Source of the DNA: UBA4416 sp044238845
Lineage (GTDB): Bacteria; Bacteroidota; Bacteroidia; B-17B0; Aurantibacillaceae
NCBI GenBank assembly: GCA_044238845.1
Contig: JBIICN010000009.1
Location: 37,069 to 101,068 of the forward strand
DNA: 64,000 nt
Reading direction: 5' to 3'
The position numbers were made by a program, and so were the translations under genes. The notes beneath the pieces are model-generated. The model was given only the letters and a program-made list of their open reading frames with translations. It was not told where the DNA came from and searched no databases. Within the stretch, counting starts at the first letter, position 1. Each line of letters begins with the position of its first letter. Of the stretch, positions 43,582-51,046 are shown one piece after another.

Positions 43582-46491
43582 TTATATAATTGGTATGGTC
43601 AGTATTACTTTTGTACCTTTCGATTGGCCGTTAGTGTCATTTTTATCAATAATTTTCACGGCTATTTTATCGTTGGTATGATTTAAAATTTCTAATCGTT
43701 TTTCGTTGGCTTGAGTTGAAAAAGATTGATACTTGTTATTTTTTATTTTATTTAATTCTTCCGAACGTTTGCGTCCAATACCATTATCATCAATAGTGAT
43801 GACAAGATGATTTGTAATTTCCTCAAATAAAATAAATAATTTTCTGTCAGATTCTTTATGCAGCAACCCATGTTTAATAGCGTTTTCAACGTAAGGTTGT
43901 ATCAACATTGGCGGAAATTCAATATTATCTTTATGTGTATCTGTTTTGTGTTCAATGGTGTATTCAAACTCTTCTTTAAAGCGCATTTTTTCTAATTCTA
44001 AATACAAGGTCAGTGATTCTATCTCGTCGCCTAACGAAATAGTTTCTTTTTCGGATTGTTCTAAAATAACACGAGTGAGTTTTGAAAATTTTGCTAAATA
44101 ACTATTTGCTCTTGTTTTATCATTTGTAAAAATATAGGCTTGTATGGTATTAAGTGCATTGTAAAAAAAATGCGGATTCATTTGCGCTTTGATTGATTTT
44201 AAAACCGACTTATTTAAGTTATGTTCTAATTCAATTTTTTCGTTTAGCAATCTGTTTTTGTCTTCTAGTAATTTATTTTTATTTCGAAGTTTATTAAGTT
44301 GCCATCTATAATAGGTAAACCCTAAAGCAAGTGCTAATAGAAAACATAAGATCATGAACCAAATGCTTTGCCAAAAAGGTGTAATGATTTTAAAATGAAC
44401 GGTTGATGCGATTATAGTTTCGTTAATTTTGAATTGTATGTTGTATGTGCCAGGTTTTAAAGAAGCAAACTCAATAAGTCGAGTTTCGTTTGAAACTTTT
44501 TTCCATGGATCATTATTCACTTTATAAAATACATTATTTTCAGTGGAGGTTCCAAAGTCTAACACCGAAAACCGAATCGTAATATCGTTTTGATTGTAAG
44601 GTAAATTAGTTGATTCGTTTATATTGATTGATTTTCCATTGGCAGATAAGTTTGTTATTTGTAAAATGGCTTTTGCTTTTTTAATAATGGAGTTATTGAT
44701 ATCAGCTTTAATGATGCCAGAATTTGTGAGCAGTAATAAAGTGTTGTTTTTTAAAAGCACATCATTTACTTCGTAGGCATTAATATTCACGTCTATTTTA
44801 GATAAGTGTTCGGTATCTAAATCATATAAATAAGCGTAGCCGCTAGCAATAACAATTAGCTTTTTATTGTATTGCTTGATAAATTTTATATCAAAGTTTT
44901 TAATGTTGTTTTTAGTATTTAGTTGAGTAAAATTGGTTTCGTTTGTGATGGTATATAAATCGCCTTTAGTTGACAGCGCATAAATAATGTTGTTGTAAAA
45001 AACTATTTTTGAAGCATAAAAAGGTGCTTCGTTAAATTTTATTTCTTGAGTTAATGAAGGAGTGCATTTAAACAATCCAATATTGGTGGCAAAATAAATA
45101 GTGTTTTTTTGTTTATTATATGCTACTGATTTTCCTCGCACGCCTTCAAGTATTGAAGAAGTATTAGGAACTTCAACTTTTATGTGATTTGTAAAATAGT
45201 TGTTCCAAAGTGAAGTGTTTTCTTTTTCATTGTTAAATGTTGCTAGGCCGCAATAGCCGCTGGCAGCAATCGCATAGTATGCACCATCTAGTCTTGTAAT
45301 TTCTTTAATGGCAGTTTGGAAGATGTTATAATTTTGAAAGTTTAATTGCGGCGCTTGTGTAAAGCCTTTAGAAGAATAAAATAAATCGTTACTGGTTGAG
45401 TCGAAGTTTAAATAGTAAATTTCTGAATTATCTATTTGCCTATTTAAAATAGATTTAAAATTTAATAAGGAATCATACACACATATTTCTCCTTTTTTGG
45501 TAGCTATTAAAAATCCTTTTTTTGCCGCTACAATTTTATTGGGTAATAAATTTTGTTGTGAGGATACAATATTATTTAGGTTTGGAGCCATAAACACACC
45601 TTCGTTGGTGCTACTAAACCAATAGTTATTTTGTCTATCTTTTTTTACACAAGAGATACTTTTTTCCTTAAAAAAAGTTTTGTACAAACCTGTTTTAGTT
45701 TTATCATCATGATACGCATGAGACCCTTGCGGTGTATGAACCCAAACGAGGCTATCTGTAATATTAAGGCCCTGTATAAACTCAGGTTCTTTTATGGGAA
45801 TCGTATAAAGATGCTTTAAATTGTCATCAAAAACGTAAATAAGTTTTGATAGATTTAATTTGCTTACAATATAAATTTTATGGTTATGAACGTATAATTG
45901 CTTTAGCGCTGTATTTTTAATTTTGAAAAAATTTGTAGATGAAAGGATCATTTTTTCATCTAATTTGTATAGCACATCACTTTCTATAAAGTATGAATTG
46001 TTTTGACTACTGCCTGAAAACTCTACAATTTTATGAGGAAAAAATTTAGTAGCTATTCTATTTAATGTTTTTAAATCATATACGTCAATGCCTTTTTTTT
46101 GAAATGCAAATAAATGCGTTTTAGTTAATGTAATTGGTAAATATTGAATTGGATCATTTTGTAATAAGGCTTGTAAGCTATCGTTTTGGATATAATATAT
46201 ATAGCCATCAAAATTTTCGTACCAAATTCTTCCGTATTTATCTTCCACAATGCTACTGCCTGGTGTAGATGTTTGTACAGGTGATGTATAGGTTTTATAT
46301 TCAAAGCCATCATAACGTGTGAGTCCTGCATTAGTTGCAAACCACATAAAGCCTTTGCTATCTTGAAACACATTAAAAACAGCATTTGAAGGCATCCCAT
46401 TAGATTTATTATACTTAATGGTATAAGGTTCTTGCGCCATCGCTACAAACGATAAAGCAAAAAAAGATAGTATGTAAAATATCTGCTTCAA
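43582..46491 (-). CDS. LytS-type sensor kinase with propeller and Y_Y_Y domains
   Basis: From the TTG at 46491 the product is 969 residues. It has a signal peptide ending VAMAQ, then a large periplasmic two-component-regulator propeller (Reg_prop-like, beginning YNKSNGMPSNAVFNVFQDSKGFMWFATNAGLTRYDG). A Y_Y_Y-like domain (about 620-705) and one membrane helix (about 715-735) follow. The cytoplasmic kinase is of the His_kinase (LytS) type: MNPHFFYNALNTIQAYI supplies the phosphorylated His, and ENAIKHG and DDNGIG form the ATP-binding N and G boxes. A TTG start is assumed because no ATG precedes the signal peptide. A TATCTTTG box overlaps the earlier TTG at 46506, making that one unlikely. Ligand is unknown; propeller sensors often detect glycans or envelope stress. 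Confidence 0.93.
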   Translation of the reverse strand: MKQIFYILSFFALSFVAMAQEPYTIKYNKSNGMPSNAVFNVFQDSKGFMWFATNAGLTRYDGFEYKTYTSPVQTSTPGSSIVEDKYGRIWYENFDGYIYYIQNDSLQALLQNDPIQYLPITLTKTHLFAFQKKGIDVYDLKTLNRIATKFFPHKIVEFSGSSQNNSYFIESDVLYKLDEKMILSSTNFFKIKNTALKQLYVHNHKIYIVSKLNLSKLIYVFDDNLKHLYTIPIKEPEFIQGLNITDSLVWVHTPQGSHAYHDDKTKTGLYKTFFKEKSISCVKKDRQNNYWFSSTNEGVFMAPNLNNIVSSQQNLLPNKIVAAKKGFLIATKKGEICVYDSLLNFKSILNRQIDNSEIYYLNFDSTSNDLFYSSKGFTQAPQLNFQNYNIFQTAIKEITRLDGAYYAIAASGYCGLATFNNEKENTSLWNNYFTNHIKVEVPNTSSILEGVRGKSVAYNKQKNTIYFATNIGLFKCTPSLTQEIKFNEAPFYASKIVFYNNIIYALSTKGDLYTITNETNFTQLNTKNNIKNFDIKFIKQYNKKLIVIASGYAYLYDLDTEHLSKIDVNINAYEVNDVLLKNNTLLLLTNSGIIKADINNSIIKKAKAILQITNLSANGKSININESTNLPYNQNDITIRFSVLDFGTSTENNVFYKVNNDPWKKVSNETRLIEFASLKPGTYNIQFKINETIIASTVHFKIITPFWQSIWFMILCFLLALALGFTYYRWQLNKLRNKNKLLEDKNRLLNEKIELEHNLNKSVLKSIKAQMNPHFFYNALNTIQAYIFTNDKTRANSYLAKFSKLTRVILEQSEKETISLGDEIESLTLYLELEKMRFKEEFEYTIEHKTDTHKDNIEFPPMLIQPYVENAIKHGLLHKESDRKLFILFEEITNHLVITIDDNGIGRKRSEELNKIKNNKYQSFSTQANEKRLEILNHTNDKIAVKIIDKNDTNGQSKGTKVILTIPII

Positions 46492-46503
46492 AAAAATATG
46501 GAA

Positions 46504-46511
46504 CAAAGATA
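46504..46511 (-). promoter_or_regulatory. -7 box for the kinase-regulator operon
   Basis: The minus strand reads TATCTTTG, an exact match, about 13 bases upstream of the proposed TTG start at 46491. It overlaps a more upstream in-frame TTG, which argues for the shorter protein. Confidence 0.55.
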
Positions 46512-46676
46512 ATGTTAAAGTTTGGTATCAGTCGATCATTTCACCAAAGTAGCTTTTCAATTAACCAAATGTTATTTTGGGTTTATCTACTCTTCTAATT
46601 ATTTATAGTGATTTAATCTTAAGATGATTTTAACAAATTTAGTTTCTCATGCTGCAGTTTGTATAAACATACAAAA

Positions 46677-46756
46677 ACTCAAAAGCCATTTTCGTCAACT
46701 CAAAACCGGTTTTGGTAAAAAGACCTAAAAAATGCTGTTGAATTTGAAGAAATTTG
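46677..46756 (+). promoter_or_regulatory. Operator-promoter unit P1: two 21-bp direct repeats plus -7 box
   Basis: Two tandem 21-bp units lie at 46677-46697 and 46698-46718. Both have the form ACTCAAAA-n4-TTTT[CG]GT-n-A and match at 16 of 21 positions. The inner junction contains the palindrome CAAAACCGGTTTTG. Exactly 30 bases separate the second unit from GAAATTTG (46749-46756), a one-mismatch TAnnTTTG box. No -33 TTTG is present, which suggests an activator-dependent promoter. The 21-bp period equals two helical turns, as for LytTR-family sites, and TTTTCGTC resembles the AlgR half-site. Confidence 0.6.
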
Positions 46757-46773
46757 GCTAAAAACTATATCAT

Positions 46774-49359
46774 ATGAAAACAATTTTTACTTCCATTTTA
46801 TTTTTAACATTATCATTAGTGAGTTTGGCTAATGATAAATCCTTAGCAGAACTAAACAAGGGCGTTTCTTGTGTAACGCCTCCTCCGCCAACTATTATAT
46901 CAAATTCGGTAAATTTAACTGTATGTAAAAATACTTCTGTTTTTTTACAAGCAACAGGCACAGGTACTATATCTTGGTATATGGTGCCAACTGGAGGTAC
47001 AGCAATAACAACTGGAAATTCAGTTAATATAGGTGTTGGTACATCAAACATAACTTTTTACGCTGAGGCTAATGATGCCGGTTGTATTTCTTTAACAAGA
47101 ACTGCGGTTACCGCAACGGTTATTAATCAGCCTGCGGCCCCAAGTAATGTTACGCCATTAACAAACCTAAGTACGTGTGCACTAACTTCTGCCACCTTAA
47201 CAGCAAGTAGTGGTAGCCCTATTTCTTGGTATACAACAGCTTCTACCGTAACGCCAATATCAACAGGATCAGTTTATGTTACACCAAGTAATTACGCAGC
47301 AGGCACACACACTTTTTATGCAGCTGCTCAAAATTCTTGTGGTTTTTCTGTTAGAACACCAATTACATATACTGTAAATCTCCCTCCATTTTTAAGTTTA
47401 GGTGGTACACCTTTGGCTAATTTAAACATTTGTTCTGGTAATACTACTTCACTTGGCGCAAGTGCTTCTGGCGGCACTACTTTGGCATGGTATGATGCAC
47501 CAACTGGAGGTAATTTGTTAGGAACCGGAGGTGCTTATATAACTCCAACGCTTACTAATACAACAAGTTTTTATGTTATAGCCACTTCAGTTGAAGGATG
47601 CGTGTCAACCAGAACAGCGGCTGTAACCGTTTACAAATCACCTATTGATATTTCAAATGTTGGTGCTCAAAATATTTGTTTTGGACAAAGCACTATTTTA
47701 TCAGCAAGTAGTGCTCCAGGCTCTACCAGATGGTATAATGCAGCAACAGGAGGAACATTATTAGCTTCGGCTGTATCAGTAAATACTGGCACTTTAGGAA
47801 CCACTACTACATTTTATGCAGAAAACAATAATGCGTATTGTATTCCACCAAGAACTCCGTTTACAGTTACTGTAACACCAATTCCTTCAGCACCTGTAAA
47901 TACGACACCTGTAGGAAATCAATCGCTTTGTTTTCCAAACACTACTGCAACATTGAGCGCATCGGGTGTAGGGACATTAAATTGGTATACTACACCAACA
48001 GGTGGCACAAGCTCTGCAACTGGAAATACATATACTAATTCTGCAATTACTACAACTAGAACTTATTATGTTGCAGATCATGTTGGTAATTGTATCTCAG
48101 CTACTCGTACGCCAATTACCGTAACTCTTACAACAGTTTCATCACCTGCCTTTACTGGGTCAGCATCTATTTCTATTTGTTCGGGAAATACAGCTTCTTT
48201 AACAGCTTCTAGCCCTGAAGTAATTTCTTGGTTTGCATCTCCAACAGGCACAACCGCATTAGCAACGGGTACTGTTTATACAACTCCAACTTTAACTTCT
48301 AATGCGTCTTATTACATATCTGCAACATCTAACGGTTGCGAAAGTCCTCGTGCTGTAAAAACGGTTACGGTTAAGCCAGTAAACCCAGCACCAACTGACA
48401 ATACACTTTCTCAAGGAGGTTCTTTAAATGTGTGTTCTGGTAATTCAACCATTATTTACATTAGTAACTATAGTAATTGGTATTCAGTACCAAGTGGTGG
48501 ATCAATTATAGCTGCAGGTAGTCAGTACTTTACACCAAATCTTACTACAACAACAACATATTATGCCGAATCAAATTTAAACGGCTGCCCAGCACCTCGT
48601 TTAGCAGTTACAGTTACTGTAACTCAATTACCTAGTGTGTTGAGCCAAACAGTTCAAAATGCAAATTGTAATGGTGCGTCAAATGGTTCCATTGCTCTAA
48701 CCTTGAGTAACGCAAGTTCTTATACTTATACTTGGACGCCAAACGTTAGTAATACGTTTTCAGCAACAAGTTTAGCAGTGGGTGTTTATACAGTTGAAAT
48801 TGATAATATGGGATGTGTTAAAACTCAAACCTATAATATTAATCAGCCTGCAGTTTATAATGTGCCAGTAAATGTATTAGCAAACGGCGCTACTTTGGGC
48901 TTTGGTAATAGTTATACAGGTAGTCCATCTTTTCAGTGGGTAGATTGTAATAACAGCAATGCTCCAATACCAGGCGAAATAAACGCAATATTTACACCAA
49001 CTATTACTGGTAATTATGCTTTAACGTTTGGGTATGGAACTTGTTTAAATACATCAACTTGTAATATTGTAACAGTTACAACAACTGGTTTAAATGAAAA
49101 CTCTTTATTAAATAATATTACTTTACAACCAAACCCTGCATCTACTTATTTTACTTTAAGTAATGTGGTTGAAGGAACATCTGTAAATGTAATTGATGTA
49201 ACTGGTAAAGTGGTAGCTTCGACAAGCTCAGCTACCGTTGGAAATAATACTGATAAAACAATGATGATTGAAACTAGTAATTTATCAAACGGTATATATA
49301 TTATTCAATTAAAAAATAATGGAGCAGTAGCTCAAAAGAAGCTTGTTATAAGCAATTAG
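46774..49359 (+). CDS. T9SS type A secreted protein with Ig_7-like repeats
   Basis: This 861-residue protein has a signal peptide (1-19, VSLAN). About eight Ig-like repeats of some 75-80 residues follow (about 30-620). They are of the CHU_C-associated kind, with CSGNTTSLGASASGGT, WYDAPTGG, LLGTGGAYITP and TTSFYVIATSVEGC as recurring elements. One SprB-type repeat (about 625-690) precedes the C-terminal type A sorting domain (about 785-861), with PNPASTYFTL, IDVTGKVV and ETSNLSNGIYIIQLKN. That domain directs T9SS export and attachment to A-LPS or release. The first of three adjacent cassettes, it shares its upstream operator and 3' block with the next two genes. A REP-like palindrome (49212-49236) lies within the sorting-domain code. 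Confidence 0.92.
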   Translation: MKTIFTSILFLTLSLVSLANDKSLAELNKGVSCVTPPPPTIISNSVNLTVCKNTSVFLQATGTGTISWYMVPTGGTAITTGNSVNIGVGTSNITFYAEANDAGCISLTRTAVTATVINQPAAPSNVTPLTNLSTCALTSATLTASSGSPISWYTTASTVTPISTGSVYVTPSNYAAGTHTFYAAAQNSCGFSVRTPITYTVNLPPFLSLGGTPLANLNICSGNTTSLGASASGGTTLAWYDAPTGGNLLGTGGAYITPTLTNTTSFYVIATSVEGCVSTRTAAVTVYKSPIDISNVGAQNICFGQSTILSASSAPGSTRWYNAATGGTLLASAVSVNTGTLGTTTTFYAENNNAYCIPPRTPFTVTVTPIPSAPVNTTPVGNQSLCFPNTTATLSASGVGTLNWYTTPTGGTSSATGNTYTNSAITTTRTYYVADHVGNCISATRTPITVTLTTVSSPAFTGSASISICSGNTASLTASSPEVISWFASPTGTTALATGTVYTTPTLTSNASYYISATSNGCESPRAVKTVTVKPVNPAPTDNTLSQGGSLNVCSGNSTIIYISNYSNWYSVPSGGSIIAAGSQYFTPNLTTTTTYYAESNLNGCPAPRLAVTVTVTQLPSVLSQTVQNANCNGASNGSIALTLSNASSYTYTWTPNVSNTFSATSLAVGVYTVEIDNMGCVKTQTYNINQPAVYNVPVNVLANGATLGFGNSYTGSPSFQWVDCNNSNAPIPGEINAIFTPTITGNYALTFGYGTCLNTSTCNIVTVTTTGLNENSLLNNITLQPNPASTYFTLSNVVEGTSVNVIDVTGKVVASTSSATVGNNTDKTMMIETSNLSNGIYIIQLKNNGAVAQKKLVISN
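49212..49236. repeat. REP-like palindrome inside coding sequence, copy 1
   Basis: GGTAGC and GCTACC flank a stretch containing AGCTTCGACAAGCT, itself a smaller inverted repeat. The sequence resembles the TTCGACAAGCTCA core of dispersed Bacteroidota REP-like repeats. It encodes part of the sorting domain (VASTSSAT) and is absent from the third paralogue. Confidence 0.65.
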
Positions 49360-49382
49360 TTAGTGAAGAATAATTAATGTTT

Positions 49383-49417
49383 ATCCGCTGTTAGAGAAAT
49401 CTGGCAGCGGATTTTTT
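49383..49417 (+). terminator. Terminator of secreted-protein cassette 1
   Basis: ATCCGCTG pairs with CAGCGGAT around an AGA/TCT inner stem, followed by six T. The same hairpin recurs after the two following cassettes. Confidence 0.88.
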
Positions 49418-49433
49418 AATAAATGCTACAAAA

Positions 49434-49513
49434 ACTCAAACCTTGTTTTCGTCAACTTAAAACTGGGTTTCGTAAAAGAGTCTATAGAATTTAGTAGGAT
49501 TTATGGAAATTTG
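49434..49513 (+). promoter_or_regulatory. Operator-promoter unit P2
   Basis: Tandem 21-bp units lie at 49434-49454 (ACTCAAACC...TTTTCGTCA) and 49455-49475 (ACTTAAAACT...TTTCGTAA). They are followed after exactly 30 bases by GAAATTTG (49506-49513). Layout and spacing equal P1 and P3. Confidence 0.6.
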
Positions 49514-49534
49514 ATTAAAACAAAAATACTAACT

Positions 49535-50773
49535 ATGAAAAAAACTTTACTTACAATTTCTTTAGGATTAGCGATGCTATTTACAAAAGCCCAAAATACA
49601 GGATGGGTAGTTGGTGATGATGGTTATGCCTATAAAACAATTAACGGCGGGACTACATGGACCAATATTAATACGTTGACAAATGGCTTTCCATTTTTTA
49701 ATAATACGACGCTTGATTTAAATTCGGCATTTTTTATCGACTCAAACACAGGTTGGGTAGTAGGCGACAATGGATATGCTTACAAAACAACCAACGGCGG
49801 CACTACATGGACAAATATTAATACGCTAGCAAATGGTTTCCCATTTTTTAATAATACAACACTCGCTTTAAATTCGGTATTTTTCATCGATTCAAATACA
49901 GGCTGGGTAGTAGGCGATGATGGTTATGCTTATAAAACAATAAATGGTGGTGCTACATGGACTAATATTAATACGTTGGCAAATGGCTTCCCGTTTTTTA
50001 ATAATACGACGCTTGATTTGAATTCGGTATTTTTTATCGATTCAAACACAGGTTGGATAGTTGGCGACAACGGCTACGCCTATAAAACGATTAATGGCGG
50101 CACTACATGGACAAATATTAATACGCTAGCAAATGGTTTCCCGTTTTTTAATAATACAACACTCGCCTTAAATTCGGTTTTTTTCATCGATTCAAATACA
50201 GGCTGGGTAGTAAGCGATGATGGCTATGCTTATAAAACAATCAATGGTGGCGCTATATGGACCAATATTAATACGTTGGCAAATGGCTTCCCGTTTTTTA
50301 ATAATACAACGCTTGACTTGAATTCGGTATTTTTTATCGATTCAAACACAGGCTGGGTAGTTAGCGATAATGGTTACGCTTATAAAACAATCAATGGGGG
50401 CAGTTCATGGACCAATATTAATACATTGGCAAATGGCTTCCCATTTTTTAATAATACTACCCTTGCTTTAAATTCGGTATTTTTTATTAAAGAAATATCT
50501 ACTCAAGTATCTGAAGAAAAATTAAATCAGATTTCATTACACCCAAACCCTGCTTCAACATTTTTCACATTAAACAATGTGGTTGAAGGAACATCTGTAA
50601 ATGTAATTGACGTAACTGGTAAAGTGGTAGCTTCGACAAGCTCAGCTACCGTTGGAAATAATACTGATAAAACAATGATGATTGAAACTAGTAATTTATC
50701 AAACGGTATATATATCATTCAATTAAAAAATAATGGAGCAGTAGCTCAAAAGAAGCTTGTTATAAGCAATTAG
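49535..50773 (+). CDS. T9SS type A secreted protein with six Ycf48-like 50-residue repeats
   Basis: From the ATG at 49535 the product is 412 residues: a signal peptide (ending LFTKAQ), six tandem 50-residue repeats (about 21-320), and the type A sorting domain (about 335-412). Each repeat reads like NTGWVVGDDGYAYKTINGG, then TWTNINTLANGFPFFNNTTL, then LNSVFFIDS. The GWVVG...G..YKT.NGG.TW core is that of Ycf48/BNR-type beta-propeller repeats, so six blades could make a closed propeller. Repeats alternate D-L-N-S and A-L-N-S forms, i.e. a 300-bp dimer copied three times. The predicted TTG start eight codons upstream overlaps the GAAATTTG box and was rejected. Secretion is inferred; ligand unknown. 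Confidence 0.88.
   Translation: MKKTLLTISLGLAMLFTKAQNTGWVVGDDGYAYKTINGGTTWTNINTLTNGFPFFNNTTLDLNSAFFIDSNTGWVVGDNGYAYKTTNGGTTWTNINTLANGFPFFNNTTLALNSVFFIDSNTGWVVGDDGYAYKTINGGATWTNINTLANGFPFFNNTTLDLNSVFFIDSNTGWIVGDNGYAYKTINGGTTWTNINTLANGFPFFNNTTLALNSVFFIDSNTGWVVSDDGYAYKTINGGAIWTNINTLANGFPFFNNTTLDLNSVFFIDSNTGWVVSDNGYAYKTINGGSSWTNINTLANGFPFFNNTTLALNSVFFIKEISTQVSEEKLNQISLHPNPASTFFTLNNVVEGTSVNVIDVTGKVVASTSSATVGNNTDKTMMIETSNLSNGIYIIQLKNNGAVAQKKLVISN
49595..50494 (+). repeat. Six tandem 150-bp coding repeats (three 300-bp dimers)
   Basis: The repeat unit encodes 50 residues. Odd units have GDDG or SDDG with DLNS, and even units have GDNG or SDNG with ALNS. The alternation shows that an original pair was duplicated as a 300-bp block. 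Near identity between blocks indicates recent expansion or gene conversion. Confidence 0.9.
50626..50650. repeat. REP-like palindrome inside coding sequence, copy 2
   Basis: Identical to the palindrome at 49212-49236 and at the same place in the sorting domain of the second cassette. Confidence 0.65.
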
Positions 50774-50798
50774 TTAGTGAAGAATAATTAATGTTTAA

Positions 50799-50832
50799 CC
50801 GCTGTTAGAGAAATCTGGCAGCGGATTTTTTT
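50799..50832 (+). terminator. Terminator of secreted-protein cassette 2
   Basis: CCGCTG and CAGCGG flank the same AGAGAAATCT centre as cassette 1, followed by a T run. One base in the left arm differs (AACC versus ATCC). Confidence 0.85.
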
Positions 50833-50844
50833 ATTATTCGTATT

Positions 50845-50935
50845 GTCATGCTGAACTCGATTCAGCATCTCTCAGTTAATTACTTATAATCTCGTTTTAG
50901 ATTCTGAACCATCACGCCTTGGCGTGACAGAATGA
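50845..50935. repeat. Composite REP-like intergenic element
   Basis: Two hairpins lie here: ATGCTGAA-CTCGA-TTCAGCAT at 50849-50869, and TCACGCC-TT-GGCGTGA at 50912-50927. The outer sequence GTCATGCTG is shared with the element at 38309. It lies between cassettes 2 and 3. Confidence 0.65.
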
Positions 50936-50943
50936 CTAAAAAA

Positions 50944-51023
50944 ATTCAAACCGTGTTTTCATCAATTCAAAATGAGGATTGGTAAAAGGACTTAAAAAAT
51001 GTAGTTGTAATTATAGAAATTTG
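50944..51023 (+). promoter_or_regulatory. Operator-promoter unit P3
   Basis: Tandem 21-bp units lie at 50944-50964 (ATTCAAACCG...TTTTCATCA) and 50965-50985 (ATTCAAAATG...TTGGTAA). Exactly 30 bases follow before GAAATTTG (51016-51023). Layout is the same as P1 and P2 despite sequence drift. Confidence 0.6.
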
Positions 51024-51046
51024 TTTTGAATCTTAAACAACAAACT

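Noticed and set aside
49595..50494. Regular repeats that could suggest a CRISPR-like array
   Set aside because: The units are 150 bp, contiguous, in frame and coding, with no unique spacers and no cas genes.
50845..50935. Possible insertion sequence remnant
   Set aside because: It contains only short palindromes, with no transposase fragment or target-site duplication.
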